NCBI GenBank assembly: GCA_048213135.1
Contig: PS015419.1
Location: 75,816-139,815 of the forward strand
Source: Reclinomonas americana ATCC 50394
Taxonomy: Eukaryota; Jakobida; Jakobea; Jakobida
Reading direction: 5' to 3'
Length of the DNA: 64,000 bases
Shown: positions 21,301-31,322 of the stretch, piece by piece
Layout of the letters: every line of letters starts with the position of its first letter
How positions within the stretch are numbered: the first letter of the stretch is position 1
Notes under the pieces: model-generated
What the model was told of the DNA's origin: nothing
The model's database searches: none
What the model saw: only the letters and a program-made list of their open reading frames with translations
Program-made: the position numbers and the translations under genes

Positions 21301-22280
21301 CTCGACATCGGAATCATACTCGCTGAATAGCGTCTTCAGCTTTACGACCACAGCGCTTCGCCACTCGACAAGCGTCTTTTTCGAGAAGGACGCTGGAGGT
21401 GCAAGCGGAATCGCCTTGATGCGACTGCCAAAGCCCGCCGACTCCACATCGTCGAATGCCTGTTGGTGACTGCGTCAATCATCATCATTCTGGAGACTCA
21501 GCAGCAACAAGCAGACTCACATAGTCGACTTTTCTGTCGCTGATGTTGACGACAGCCTTCACAGACGGCGGCAGATCAGCTGGTGCAAACAGGCAGCTCT
21601 CGTCGCGAATGCCGACATCAGCAGCGTCGGAAGCACATCGTTGAACAAATTCGAGGAAACCGCGTGCGCTGAACAAGACGCGGAGCTTCGGCCAGTTGGG
21701 AATGAAAGGTTCACATATGAGGAGGTAGTGCTTGTCAGTGACCGGTATCCTCTTGGAGAACTGTGAGTGGAAGAATGATATGAGTGAATGTCGGCGATGG
21801 CCACGCACAAGAGCGCACAAGCACGCAGATAGGTGGTGTGCTCACTGGACGAACACGCCAGCGCTCACAAGACACCAAAACACAACACTGCGAGATTCTC
21901 TCACTCGCCAGTCTCTCTCACTCGCCAGTCTCTCTCACTCGTTGTCTCTCTCTCTCTCTCNNNNNNNNNNNNNNNNNNNNNNNNNNNNNNNNNNNNNNNN
22001 NNNNNNNNNNNNNNNNNNNNNNNNNNNNNNNNNNNNNNNNNNNNNNNNNNNNNNNNNNNNNNNNNNNNNNNNNNNNNNNNNNNNNNNNNNNNNNNNNNNN
22101 NNNNNNNNNNNNNNNNNNNNNNNNNNNNNNNNNNNNNNNNNNNNNNNNNNNNNNNNNNNNNNNNNNNNNNNNNNNNNNNNNNNNNNNNNNNNNNNNNNNN
22201 NNNNNNNNNNNNNNNNNNNNNNNNNNNNNNNNNNNNNNNNNNNNNNNNNNNNNNNNNNNNNNNNNNNNNNNNNNNNNNNN

Positions 22281-22359
<79 letters not shown>

Positions 22360-22478
22360 GTTCTCTCTCTCTCTCTCTCTCTCTCTGACTTACACAAGCG
22401 ACGGAACGCACACGAAACTTTTTTCTGGGTGACATAAGACGCCGAGATGAATGGAAACGTGTCAAAGTAGGCTGCCAT
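18345..22478 (-). CDS. WD40-repeat protein with helical N-terminal region and near-identical repeats
   Basis: Exon 1 starts at 22478 (MAAYFDTFPFISASYVTQ) and ends at a consensus donor (GTAAGT, ~22391). A long intron made of (CT)n and a gap leads to FSKRIPVTDKHYLLICEP (~21760). Further exons give a mostly helical region of unknown fold. From about 19971 to the stop at 18345 lie WD40 repeats. Three to four complete repeats are visible after the gap (SVAVTPDGQHVVSGS, then RTVRVWSMASGGEV), plus two diverged ones before it, and more must lie in the 907-base gap. The repeats are near-identical in DNA, each 123-126 bp. An in-frame TGA at 20006 is bypassed if a phase-2 donor at 20024 (CC|GTTCTG) is spliced to 19971; otherwise the helical region and the propeller are separate genes. 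WD40 arrays of this kind serve as recognition propellers in fungal NACHT-WD40 proteins, but I see no NTPase motif here. Confidence 0.78.
18555..18799. repeat. Tandem 123/126-bp WD40-coding repeat units
   Basis: Consecutive units starting with cccttccaatcgtcgcacct (18555 and 18678) are almost identical in sequence, differing by a few substitutions and one in-frame codon insertion/deletion. The array runs into the N gap. Such identity means recent duplication or ongoing gene conversion. Confidence 0.85.
18800..19706. other. Assembly gap (907 N) in WD40 repeat array
   Basis: Run of N bounded on both sides by WD40-coding sequence. At 123 bp per unit it could hold about seven repeats, but the true length is unknown because near-identical units defeat assembly. 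Confidence 0.99.
21891..22387. repeat. (CT)n microsatellite with gap, first intron of WD40 gene
   Basis: Repeated cagtctctctcactcgc units (~21905-21940) pass into pure (CT)n, then 320 N (21961-22280), then over 70 bp of (CT)n with an interruption near 22356. On the sense (minus) strand of the WD40 gene this is a (GA)n intron. Any open frames here are artefacts of the repeat. Confidence 0.95.
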
Positions 22479-22519
22479 CTGCGAGCGTGGGTTGGGACGA
22501 GCGGGCGCGCTGGATCAAG

Positions 22520-22708
22520 GGCAGCTGCTTTGCATGGGCAACAATTACTCGGAGACTCACGAATGCAGAGAGGCGCGCGACGCGCGCTTCGTGCAACAAG
22601 CAAAAATCGTCATGACTGTATACGATCCACTTTACAGTAACGTTAATAATTGCCACGGCGTCGAGTTTAACTTGACGACACAAGTCGTACCAGACAAGAG
22701 AAAGAGCA
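22520..22708 (+). repeat. Dispersed ~189-bp repeat, copy 2 (complete)
   Basis: Full-length copy of the element also found at 17446-18200. It lies between the start of the WD40 gene (22478) and the end of the 7TM-RGS gene (22805). It contains the perfect inverted repeat gcgcgcgacgcgcgc (~22573-22587). No terminal inverted repeats, target-site duplication or open frame typical of a transposon is seen. The matching ends are sharp, so it behaves as a discrete unit. Candidates are a short non-autonomous element, a small RNA gene or a regulatory cassette. Confidence 0.8.
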
Positions 22709-22804
22709 GCGAGTCCTCCGTCTTGCCGCTCTCGGTTACCGTCCCACAAAAACTGCGGTGAGTTGTGGAGCTCGCGCAGCGTATTCTGTAGTTGCAGTTT
22801 CTGA

Positions 22805-25474
22805 CTACACCGACGACGATGAGCGGAGGCCGGTGAGCGATAACCTCTCCTCCAATTCCCTCTCCTGCGCGCAGTATGCCCGAAACTGCCCATCACAGTT
22901 GAGAGAGACGCAAGGGTTGCTTGTCTACAAAATCGTACTCACCGCCGGCGACTCCTTCAGGCGCAAGTACGAGTCGGTCCGCAGCTGTGCGCATGTGAGG
23001 CAGCAGACGTGAATCGAAGACCAGATCACGTGCACACGCACCTGCCTACGAACAGCCGCGACAGCCTCGTCAAACACACTGCGACACGTGAACCAGCAAC
23101 CGGCAAACTCCTGCTCCTCACGTGTGAGCTGCCAGTCTAGCAATCTCCTGTCATACTTGCATCTCTCACCTCGGCTTCGTCCACTATGCACACCGGCTGG
23201 TCGTCGCGCAGAATCATGACCCACTGCAAGAAATCGGCAATATTCGTGGCCGTCGCCAGTGCCTCCCTGGTGTCAGCCACTCGCGCGTCGTCCTCCGGAA
23301 TGGGAGCGACAACGAGCCAACTGAATGCCGACTCGGTGGGGTTGTCCATTTGCTTGCGGAGCCTCTCGATCACACTGCATCGAAAATCATCTCAGCGGGT
23401 GCAACAAAGGTGGTGGCGGCCACTGTGCGCAGCACATCACACTGACCTGCCCGACACGTTGAGTTCGTGATCGCCAGAGCTGGTGAAAAAGTCGGCGTAA
23501 ATCCGCAGGCACTCCTGTCGTGTGTTGGCGTCGGCGGCCGCCGGAAGCGGCACACGGGTGCCGAGGCGGATGGCGGAATACTTGAGTTGCCGGACTCGAT
23601 CGAGAAACAGTAGGTTCTGCGTCGCAGGCATTAGTTTCACCAGCAGCTCGCACGCGGGGGAACACGGACTTGCACAGCGCAAACCTCACTGCTGAACTCG
23701 CGCACAAGAAAATCGGCAAACAAGTACCGCTTCTCGTGGTGCAGCAGAATGTCGTCGAATGTGTTCGGTTTCACCGCCATCAGTGAGTCGTCGCCCAGCA
23801 GGCTCTCCGTCAGCTGATGCCGGTCGCCTACGGAGCCCAACTCAAAGCCGCTGCTGGCCGAAGTGTTCGTGACAGCTTGTTTGCTTCCGGAGAGAATTCG
23901 CAGAACTCTCCGACGCTTCCGCTCGTGGTACTCGAATCGCAAGGCGCCAATCAGCGGAATCACCAGGTTGACGAGCAACTGGGCCGAAAAAAGTCCGACG
24001 CCAGTAACCTGTGCGGCAGGAGTGCTATGTCACGTAGCCACTCTTCTGAATGAGTGTAGTAAATGCAAACAGAGGCACGCACTTGCAAAATAATCGCAGC
24101 GGGCAAGTTGGTTGTATCCGTGCCTCCAGCCGCAGTGGCCGCGACAAACGGCACCGTGAAGAACGGCATTACCAAGGCATTCGCACGCAGCTCGTTGTTG
24201 ATGGAGAAGTTGTCGTCGACGTTGCGCATCCAGTACAACAGTGGTCCGATCAGAATCAAAGACAGTGCGATCGTCGCTCCCGTCGCCAGGTTTGCTCGGT
24301 AAACCGCGACCTTGCATTCGCACCAACCCTCCGACACTGCGTAGAAGCCCTTCCCTCTCAACACCGTCAATGCCACAGTGGCCAATGTCGTGACGGAAGC
24401 CAGTGCCAACAGCAGCTCCCACATCAGCAGCCGCGTCTCGCGAAAGTGACGAGCACGTGCAAACAGTTGATGTTTCCTCTTCTGCGCTGCTGCCGTCTCC
24501 TGCGCTGGAAGCAGTGGCAGTGCGCTCTTCTTTCTTGCCTCCACGATACTCGTGACTACCTGCGAGCGTGCCATTGACGCGTTGAAGACAGTAATCAAGC
24601 GACCAGCTGTTGTCGACGGTCATCGAAGTCTATGAGTCACCTCTCGCGTTTTTTTGCACAATGGCAGATGCTCACCTCGCAGGAGCGCCGACGCCACAAG
24701 GAGTGGGACGGTAAACAGGGGAATGATGAGATCGGTCCAGCATGCTTGCATCGCGTCCACATTCATCGTCTGCAACATGAAGGCGCTGAACGGAACCCGA
24801 ACATGACGGTGAATCAATCAATCAACAAACACACATGACAGGAGAGCAGAGGCAAGCAAACCAGCAGCCAACCAGGCCCGCCGTAGAGGAGACCACCTGT
24901 AGCCACGGCGATCGTCGCAGCAAGTACAGCGATCCACGAAGAAGCAAGAAAATATACACCTGTATCGGCATGATTGATGAATGGATTGACAATGAAATGA
25001 TGTGCGCCTCACTAAATGTGTGCATGTGCGTGTTTGTGCGACTCACTCCCAGGGCCACCGAAGTCACAGCAAAGAGAGCCACGGCAGCCCATCCCGTGAA
25101 GCTGTACACGGCGATAAAAGTTGGATTCGTCTGCAGCACAGGTAACAACAAGACGCAGTTAGTCATCATCAACCACGAGCACTCACACACACACCACCAG
25201 CACGTCGGACGCACCGCGACAGGAATTGATGCCAGAATGGATGCCTGTATGTTCTCAAAGTCGTCAATGCATCATGAGCAATATATGTCAATATCGCGGA
25301 TTCATGCGCGCTGCGCGCTCGCGCAAGACGTACCCAACAGGAGATCTGCATGCTGCAGGCGGCCCCCACCGCGGCGTCTGTGGCCGTCTTCTCCACGCAA
25401 CGGCGGACACACAAACAGGGAAGGAGGACACGGGTGACCGCAACTTCACACTTTTTCTCACTCTTCATTACCAT
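22805..25474 (-). CDS. 7TM receptor-like protein with C-terminal RGS domain
   Basis: Exons from the start at 25474 (MVMKSEKKCEVAV) encode a string of membrane segments: ASILASIPVA with FTGWAAVALFAVTSVALG; VYIFLLLRGSLYLLRRSPWL; DLIIPLFTVPLLVASALL; LLMWELLLALASVTTLATVA; ATGATIALSLILIGPLLYWM; ALVMPFFTVPFVAAT; LLVNLVIPLIGALRF. A cytosolic RGS domain follows: NTFDDILLHHEKRYLFADFL, EFSSE spliced to NLLFLDRVRQLKYS (donor ~23689), ELNVSG, then RTDSYLRLKESPA, ending with a short charged tail and a TAG at 22805. RGS domains speed GTP hydrolysis by G-alpha. The layout resembles plant AtRGS1 and similar receptors of protists. Ligand unknown. The start is only 13 bp below the stop of the upstream gene, so a longer or different first exon is possible. 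Confidence 0.85.
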
Positions 25475-25487
25475 CTTCACCCCCGCC

Positions 25488-28400
25488 TCAACCCGGCGCA
25501 CTCGGCTGCGACTTGCGCGGCTGCGCCACCGCAAACGCCTGCAAAAAGTCGAATCCAGACGCTGCCGCCGCCGATGTCACCGCTCCGCCCCTATTACTTG
25601 GTCGACCTTGCGCGTCCATGACCGGCGCCTCGGCCTCAGAGAACTCGAGTGAATACCCAGCACGCTGCTGCTGCTGCTGCTGCTGCTGATGCGCATGCTG
25701 CTGTAGCGACGAGCCTGAATGGCTGCTGTTGCTGCTGCCGCTGCCGCCGCCTCCATGGCCAAGCAACTGCGCTGTCCACGCCGCCGTGCCGTGGAACGAC
25801 GCACCAAGCGGCGACTGGAAGTGGTCGAGCGGCGACGGCATTTGCGGCCGTGGGAGTGCATCGGGCACCGACGCCGGCGGCGACAGGTGCACCAGCGAAC
25901 CCGAGTCGGACGGCGAAATGTCGATACTGCCAACTGTGGCCGTCGACGACAGCGAGTCCGGCAGTGGGACGCGCGCCAGCGGCATTCCACGACCACTGGC
26001 GACGGCTGCTTGGGGTGGTGGCCCGCGCTTCCCTGCAGGAGGCGGAAGAGCTGCAGCACCAAACGGAGGAGCGCCGGCACCTTTCGATCTCGGGTCCTCC
26101 GGACTGGCCGAGCTGGGCGGCGACACGTGCCACGACACGGTGTTGCCGGTGCTGCTGGACTCGGCACTAGACGACCCCAGCGACGACACCGGAGTGCGAA
26201 TCGCAAGGTTGGCGGCAGCGACGTCCGTGGTGACAGGCCGCCGTGCGCCCTGCTGCTGTTGCTGCTGTTGTTGCTGCTGCTGTTGTTGTAGTTGCTGCTG
26301 CTGCTGTTGTAGTTGCTGCTGTTGCTGTTGCGCTTTTCCCTTGCGACCACCTCCCACAGTGTTGCCGGAAGCAGCCGCGGACGCCGGCGACTCTCCTGGT
26401 GGACGAGCAATCGCACTAGGACTGGCGCCCACGGCACCGGCGCCGGTCGCATTGGGAGTCGCCGACGCCGCTGTCGCAGCGGGTGCGCCACGACCGCGAC
26501 CTCCGCCACCACCACCGCCACCACCGCCACCACCACGACCGGCTGGGGCACGAGATACGGCGGGTTTCGGGGATGCCGAGCTGGCTGGCGGCGCTGGTGC
26601 AGGCGCAGCCGCCAGCGGCGGAGAGCGCGGAGGTGTGGTATGCTGCGACCGGTTGCCACGAGTCCGTTGTCGCTGCGTTCCTTGCGCACCATTGGCACTG
26701 GCTGCCGGCGCCGTCGCCGCGACGCCAGGCACCTCCGACGGTGTGCGTCGGGGTGGTCGTGCCGGCACACCGACTTGCGGTTGCGGCAGTCGACTGTGCG
26801 ACGATGCACTGCGCTTCGACGCCCCTTGTTGTGGTGCTTGCTGCTGCTGCTGTTGCTGTGGCTGTGATTCCCCGGCGGCAGCGGATTCGGTTCGCCCACC
26901 CGTCCTGGTTCCACGCTGATCGGGCGATGGAACTCCTCGATTCGGCAATCGCGGTGCGACTCCGCTCGCCGTCGCACCCTCTGTGCGATCACCGCCGCCA
27001 GCCGTGCCGCCGGCCCCGGCAGCACCACGCAACAAGGCGGCAATGGTTGCGGCGCCTGCCAGCTGAATCGACGAGGGCGGACTCGGTGTGCCGACATCGA
27101 GAAGCGCCATGTTGGTGTACGACGATGACATGCTCGGACTTGTGCCGGCGGACGACATGCTGTAGCGGTCGAGGGTGGCCGACTCCATCGGCATGGTCGG
27201 CAGCACCGACGAGAGGGTCTTGAGCTCACCAATTTTTTCGTCAATCAATTTTTGCAGCTGCAGCAGGGTGCGCTCACGCTCCAGCACCAGCGGATCCGCT
27301 GCATCAAGCACCGGTGGTGAGCAAACACTAGATGGCGTGTGCAAAAGAAGAGTCGAGCAGGCTTACCGGTGGACGACGTCACCGAGACGGCGGCGGCGGC
27401 GGCGGCTACCGCCGTGTCCGTGGACACGGCAGCCGCTTGTGCCTCGGCACTGAACTGATGCAACGGATTCGGCATGGACTCCATCTGCTGTCGCTGCTCC
27501 ACGAGCGACTGCTGCATGATACGCATGTTGTCGACAATGTTGCGGTGCTCCGCAATCACATCGTCCAGCGGTTGCTTCAGCAGAATCTCGGCCTCGCCCA
27601 CTGCCAGGCGATAGGTGAATAAATCACACGCAGGTAACGCGCCAAAAGAAAAAAACCACGCAACAGACGTGCGAGAGCCGGTCGCACAGCGATCTCGCAA
27701 AGCTCACTGTGCCGTCCACTTGCTCCATGACGACCGCCAGGTGCGCCTCCGACTTTTCAATGTCGTAGAATGCCGCCACCGGGGAACGAATGGCCAACAT
27801 GGCCGCCTTTTGCTGGCGGTCAGTGGGGATTTTGGCGAGGTAGCCGACGGCCACCACTTGCAGTTGCTCCAGCTACGACGAGAACACGTTGAGGCGCAGC
27901 AAGAAGTATGACGAGAATAAAGAAAACGGACTGACCCTCGCGGCCTCGGCCTGCAAGCACGTGGCGGCATGCAGGAGGAACTGACCGAGAGCCTGGTGCA
28001 GTGCAAGGCGGTACTCTTGCAGGCGCTCTTCCGTGAGCTCACGAACCGTCTCCTGGATGCCGGCTGCAGCGAGGAGGAGAAATCAGTGTTGCAATAACTT
28101 GGTTTGCTGCGTGCGTTCACCACGCAACTCAAGTAGTCGCGAATGTGCTCCAGCGACTGGCCGTACGTCTCGAAACGCTTGCATTGGTCCACGCTCTCCG
28201 TGCGTCGCTCCTGCAACACACGAACTTCGTCTTCGTACTTGGCCTCCAGATTGGCGTCCTTGCTCTGCACACGCACATCACACAAATCAATGGCACGCGC
28301 GGACATGGACGAAGGGCCTGTGTGACGCAACATACAACTCGTCACGCTCGCGCTTAATGACCTCCTCCTCGCGTCCAATCTCCGCCAGCCGATTCAGCAA

Positions 28401-31290
28401 CATTTCCTTTTCTCGGAAAAGCTGCGTTTCACGCTCCGTTAGCTGATCCATGCGCTCCTGCCACTCGAGCTCCTGTTCGCAGGAAGCACGAAGCTCGATA
28501 AGAACCTCACTAAATAAGCACAATACACGCGCGGCCACACAAACCGCCTCCTGCTTCTGCTGCTCCAAGTCGACTTCGTCCTTGTGCAAACTCTCCGCCA
28601 GCGAGAGGAACTCGGTCATCTTTTGTCGGGCGTGTTGAACCAGCTCCGTCACGTGACTTTGTGTCTGCGTTTGCGCACACAGTGAGTCGCCACATGAAGA
28701 GGGGAGACTGCAACGACAACATACATACCTTGCGAAACTCACTCGGCACGTGACTGTCGGTGACCAGAAACGCACATCGCTTCGCAATCACGGCGCACTT
28801 CTCCTCGCACACCGACACCAACTGACGCAGCGTCGGCAGCGTGTCGAATCCGCCCTGCAGCGCCAGTGTGCGTGGCGTGCTGGCGCGCCCGTCGTAGCCT
28901 ACACACACACAGTCAGCAGGGACACACACACACACACACCAGATAACAGAGAGCGCATGCCACTCGCCATTCGCCGGTGTGCTGGGCGACGAGTTCGACG
29001 AGCTGGCCACCAGATCGGCGCCGCCAGCCACATGGTCGGCCAGGATCTCGACCTGTCGCAGTTGCATCAACTATGCGAGCGGAGGGTGAGCGACAACGAA
29101 CGAACAAGCAACCACGCTTTCCACCACCGCGGCCAACCTTCTCGTCAATCAACGCCTCGTACGTCTGCACCGACTTGAACAGTGACACCGGGTTGGGGTC
29201 GTGATCGATCAGCACCAGCGTGGCTTGCGCCACACGGTCGACCAACGACGGATATTTCTGCATGCGCGTGGAGGAGGAGCACACCGGTTTCATATTGCGG
29301 ATTCACAGATCACGTACATGGACAACTGACTCACCTCGGAGAGATGGAGAAACTGGCGACTGAGAAAGTCCAACCGCCGCAGCAGAGTAATATGGTCCTG
29401 TTGGCGCAGCGACGGTCAGCAATGCAAGTGAGTGAAGGTGCCTTTCCAACACACTCGTACACACACACACACCTCATCGACACCTCTGCGACATGCAACA
29501 CCACCACAGCAGTGAGGAATCATTGGGGGTCTGGTGGCAATGCAAATCGACCAACTCACCGCAGCAGGAAGCCAAAGAGTGACTTGACCGACGACACGTC
29601 TTCGTGCGGGTACAGCAAGCACGAGCGGAAAATGTCGGCCACCGTTTCGCTCTTCATCAGCACCTGCTCGTCGCTACTGTGAGACACACGACACACAGAA
29701 GAGACATGCGGGTACTGCACGCACATCGCGGAATGTGTGCATGCGACCAGAGGCGTCAACGTATTGTGGCGCACGACTAAACGTGCCGACACCATCGCGG
29801 CCTTCGGAGAGTTTGCGAATGAGAATGTTAAAGTACACACTCCGCACCGGCTGCGCGCCGCAAAGTCAGTCAGGAATCACCTAAACCCCGCAACAAAAGG
29901 ATGGGTACGAACCGGTCGGAGGCACTCGTCGCGCGCAATTTCAAAGCACTGGTGCAACTCGTCCACCGTCTGCGCACTGTCGATGCGGCGAATGAGCATC
30001 TCCACCAGCGACAACTCCTGCATCATGCGGACATGCATCGTCAGCAACAATACCAATGACAAAGACGCACACACACGCGTGCATACGGGCACGCAACATC
30101 CGACGGGATGGCATCCTCCGAGTGCAGCGACTGCGTGTCGACCGCAGCCACCACAGACGACACCGACGACGACGCGGAGCCGCTCGGCGCCGACACCTTG
30201 GTTTGTGCCGGCGGCTGATGCACCTGCAAGTACGACAGCGGCGGGTCTCGAGCCGACGGCAGGCGTGCCGACACTGAGCTGTCGACGCTACTCGACAGAC
30301 CACGCAGGGTGCCACCACCGCCACCATGTTCATCATCATCGTCCTCTTCGTCGTCATCCTCCTCGTAGGCTTCATCGTCGTCGTCCTCCTCGTCCTCCTC
30401 ATCGAAACCATCGTCGTCTTCGTCGCCACTGGAGCCACTCTTCTCATGATAATACGCAGCGGCGGTGCGACGACGGCCGCGATGGCCACGACCCGCCGCC
30501 TCATCATCGTCATCCGCGTCGCCACTATCCGAGCTGTCGCTTGCACGCTGCACGCGCAGCTTGCGTGCCGCAGGTGCTCGACCATCTCCTCCTCCTCCTC
30601 CTCCTCCTGCAGCAGCACCACCTGCGCCAGTCGCTGTTGCCGCAGCTGCCGTCGCCGCACCTCCCGATCCCGACGCTCCCGTATTCCACTCGTGCGGCTT
30701 GACCAGGTAATCCAACAAGATATTAAAGTCATCCGTGGGCTTATTCTGCGACGCCAGGTACCGCATGCACTGCACAACGAGCTCTTTCGAGAAGCCAAAC
30801 CCCTGTTGTTGTTGTTATAAAATGTCAAATGCACAATGACAACGCAGCGAATGCACTCAACATTGACCAACTGCTCGACAAGATGCGTGCGCGACTCTGA
30901 CGCGCCTGGAGTCGTGCGTCCCGAGCCACCAGAGGCCGTCGCAGCCGCTCTCCCAGGAGGCACCTCAAACGCCGAGATGAATGACGAGGCTCTGGGCTTC
31001 ACAGTCAACACAAACACAATCACTCACAGAGCAAAGAGCAAAAAGAGAGAGCGCAACGAAGAGCGCTGCTTTGTGCGTCGTCCCTTGCGCTTTCGTCGTC
31101 GCGCAGCCGAGGATGCAGTCGACGAGGATGACAACTTGCCGGGTGAGAGGCCGTGATGATGCGCGTCCACTCCCAGTGCTCCTCCTGTTGCTCCTCCTGT
31201 TGCTGCTGATGCAGACGATGAGGGAGGCTCGTGTGGTGCATGGGCAAGCACCTGGAAGGGGTTGTGCGTGCTCATCGTCCCTCGACTCAT
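25488..31290 (-). CDS. Large UBA-like / acidic / coiled-coil / polyQ protein, family unknown
   Basis: Start at 31290 (MSRGTMSTHNPFQVLA), with a basic low-complexity first exon (SSAARRRKRKG). The next exons give SESRTHLVEQLVN joined to GFGFSKELVVQCMRYLASQ and FNILLDYLV, which resembles a three-helix UBA domain. There follow an Asp/Glu-rich tract (~30300-30470), helical exons (SVYFNILIRKLSEGRDGVG; VLMKSETVADIFRSCLLYP; PVSLFKSVQTYEALIDEKV) and long coiled coils (ERMDQLTERETQLFREKEML; KYEDEVRVLQERRTESVDQC). A very long last exon (~25488-27310) starts as coiled coil and turns into Ser/Pro/Gly/Ala-rich disorder with several polyglutamine runs and a Gly run. About 15 exons. It looks like a ubiquitin-binding scaffold; I could not assign a family. 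Its coding frame is well supported by in-phase junctions. It is head-to-head with PPIL2. Confidence 0.75.
26253..26334. repeat. CAG/CAA trinucleotide tract encoding polyglutamine
   Basis: On the minus strand the tract reads mixed CAG and CAA codons giving glutamine runs broken by single Leu residues, inside the last exon of the UBA-like coiled-coil gene. Shorter glutamine tracts lie at ~25660-25690 and ~26840-26865. The codon mixing would make a real coding tract more stable than a pure CAG run. Confidence 0.9.
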
Positions 31291-31322
31291 CTTGCGGCAC
31301 AGCAGGACAAGCGCGTGATCAA
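31291..31322. promoter_or_regulatory. 32-bp divergent spacer between two start codons
   Basis: Only 32 bp separate the ATG of the UBA-like protein (minus) and the ATG of PPIL2 (plus). Unless translation starts elsewhere, the 5' untranslated regions must be tiny or overlap, and core promoter elements of each gene must lie inside the transcribed region of the other. Confidence 0.5.

Noticed and set aside
21918-22437. Open frames encoding (Leu-Ser)n or (Arg-Glu)n
   Set aside because: Translation of the (CT)n/(GA)n microsatellite plus N; part of an intron.
22520-22708. Repeat element as coding sequence (shared peptide ARRAPLCIRESPS on the minus strand in both copies)
   Set aside because: Copies differ by frame-breaking indels and the frames contain stops shortly outside; similarity is at the DNA level.
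22520-22708. Repeat element as a spliceosomal RNA (U1-U6) or tRNA
   Set aside because: None of the conserved core sequences of U1, U2, U4, U5, U6 or tRNA A/B boxes could be recognised on either strand; a novel small RNA remains possible.
25729-26919. Long plus-strand open frame (about 396 residues) with many Cys and Pro runs
   Set aside because: It is the antisense of the polyQ/Gly-rich last exon of the minus-strand UBA-like gene; the Cys run is simply the reverse of CAG repeats.
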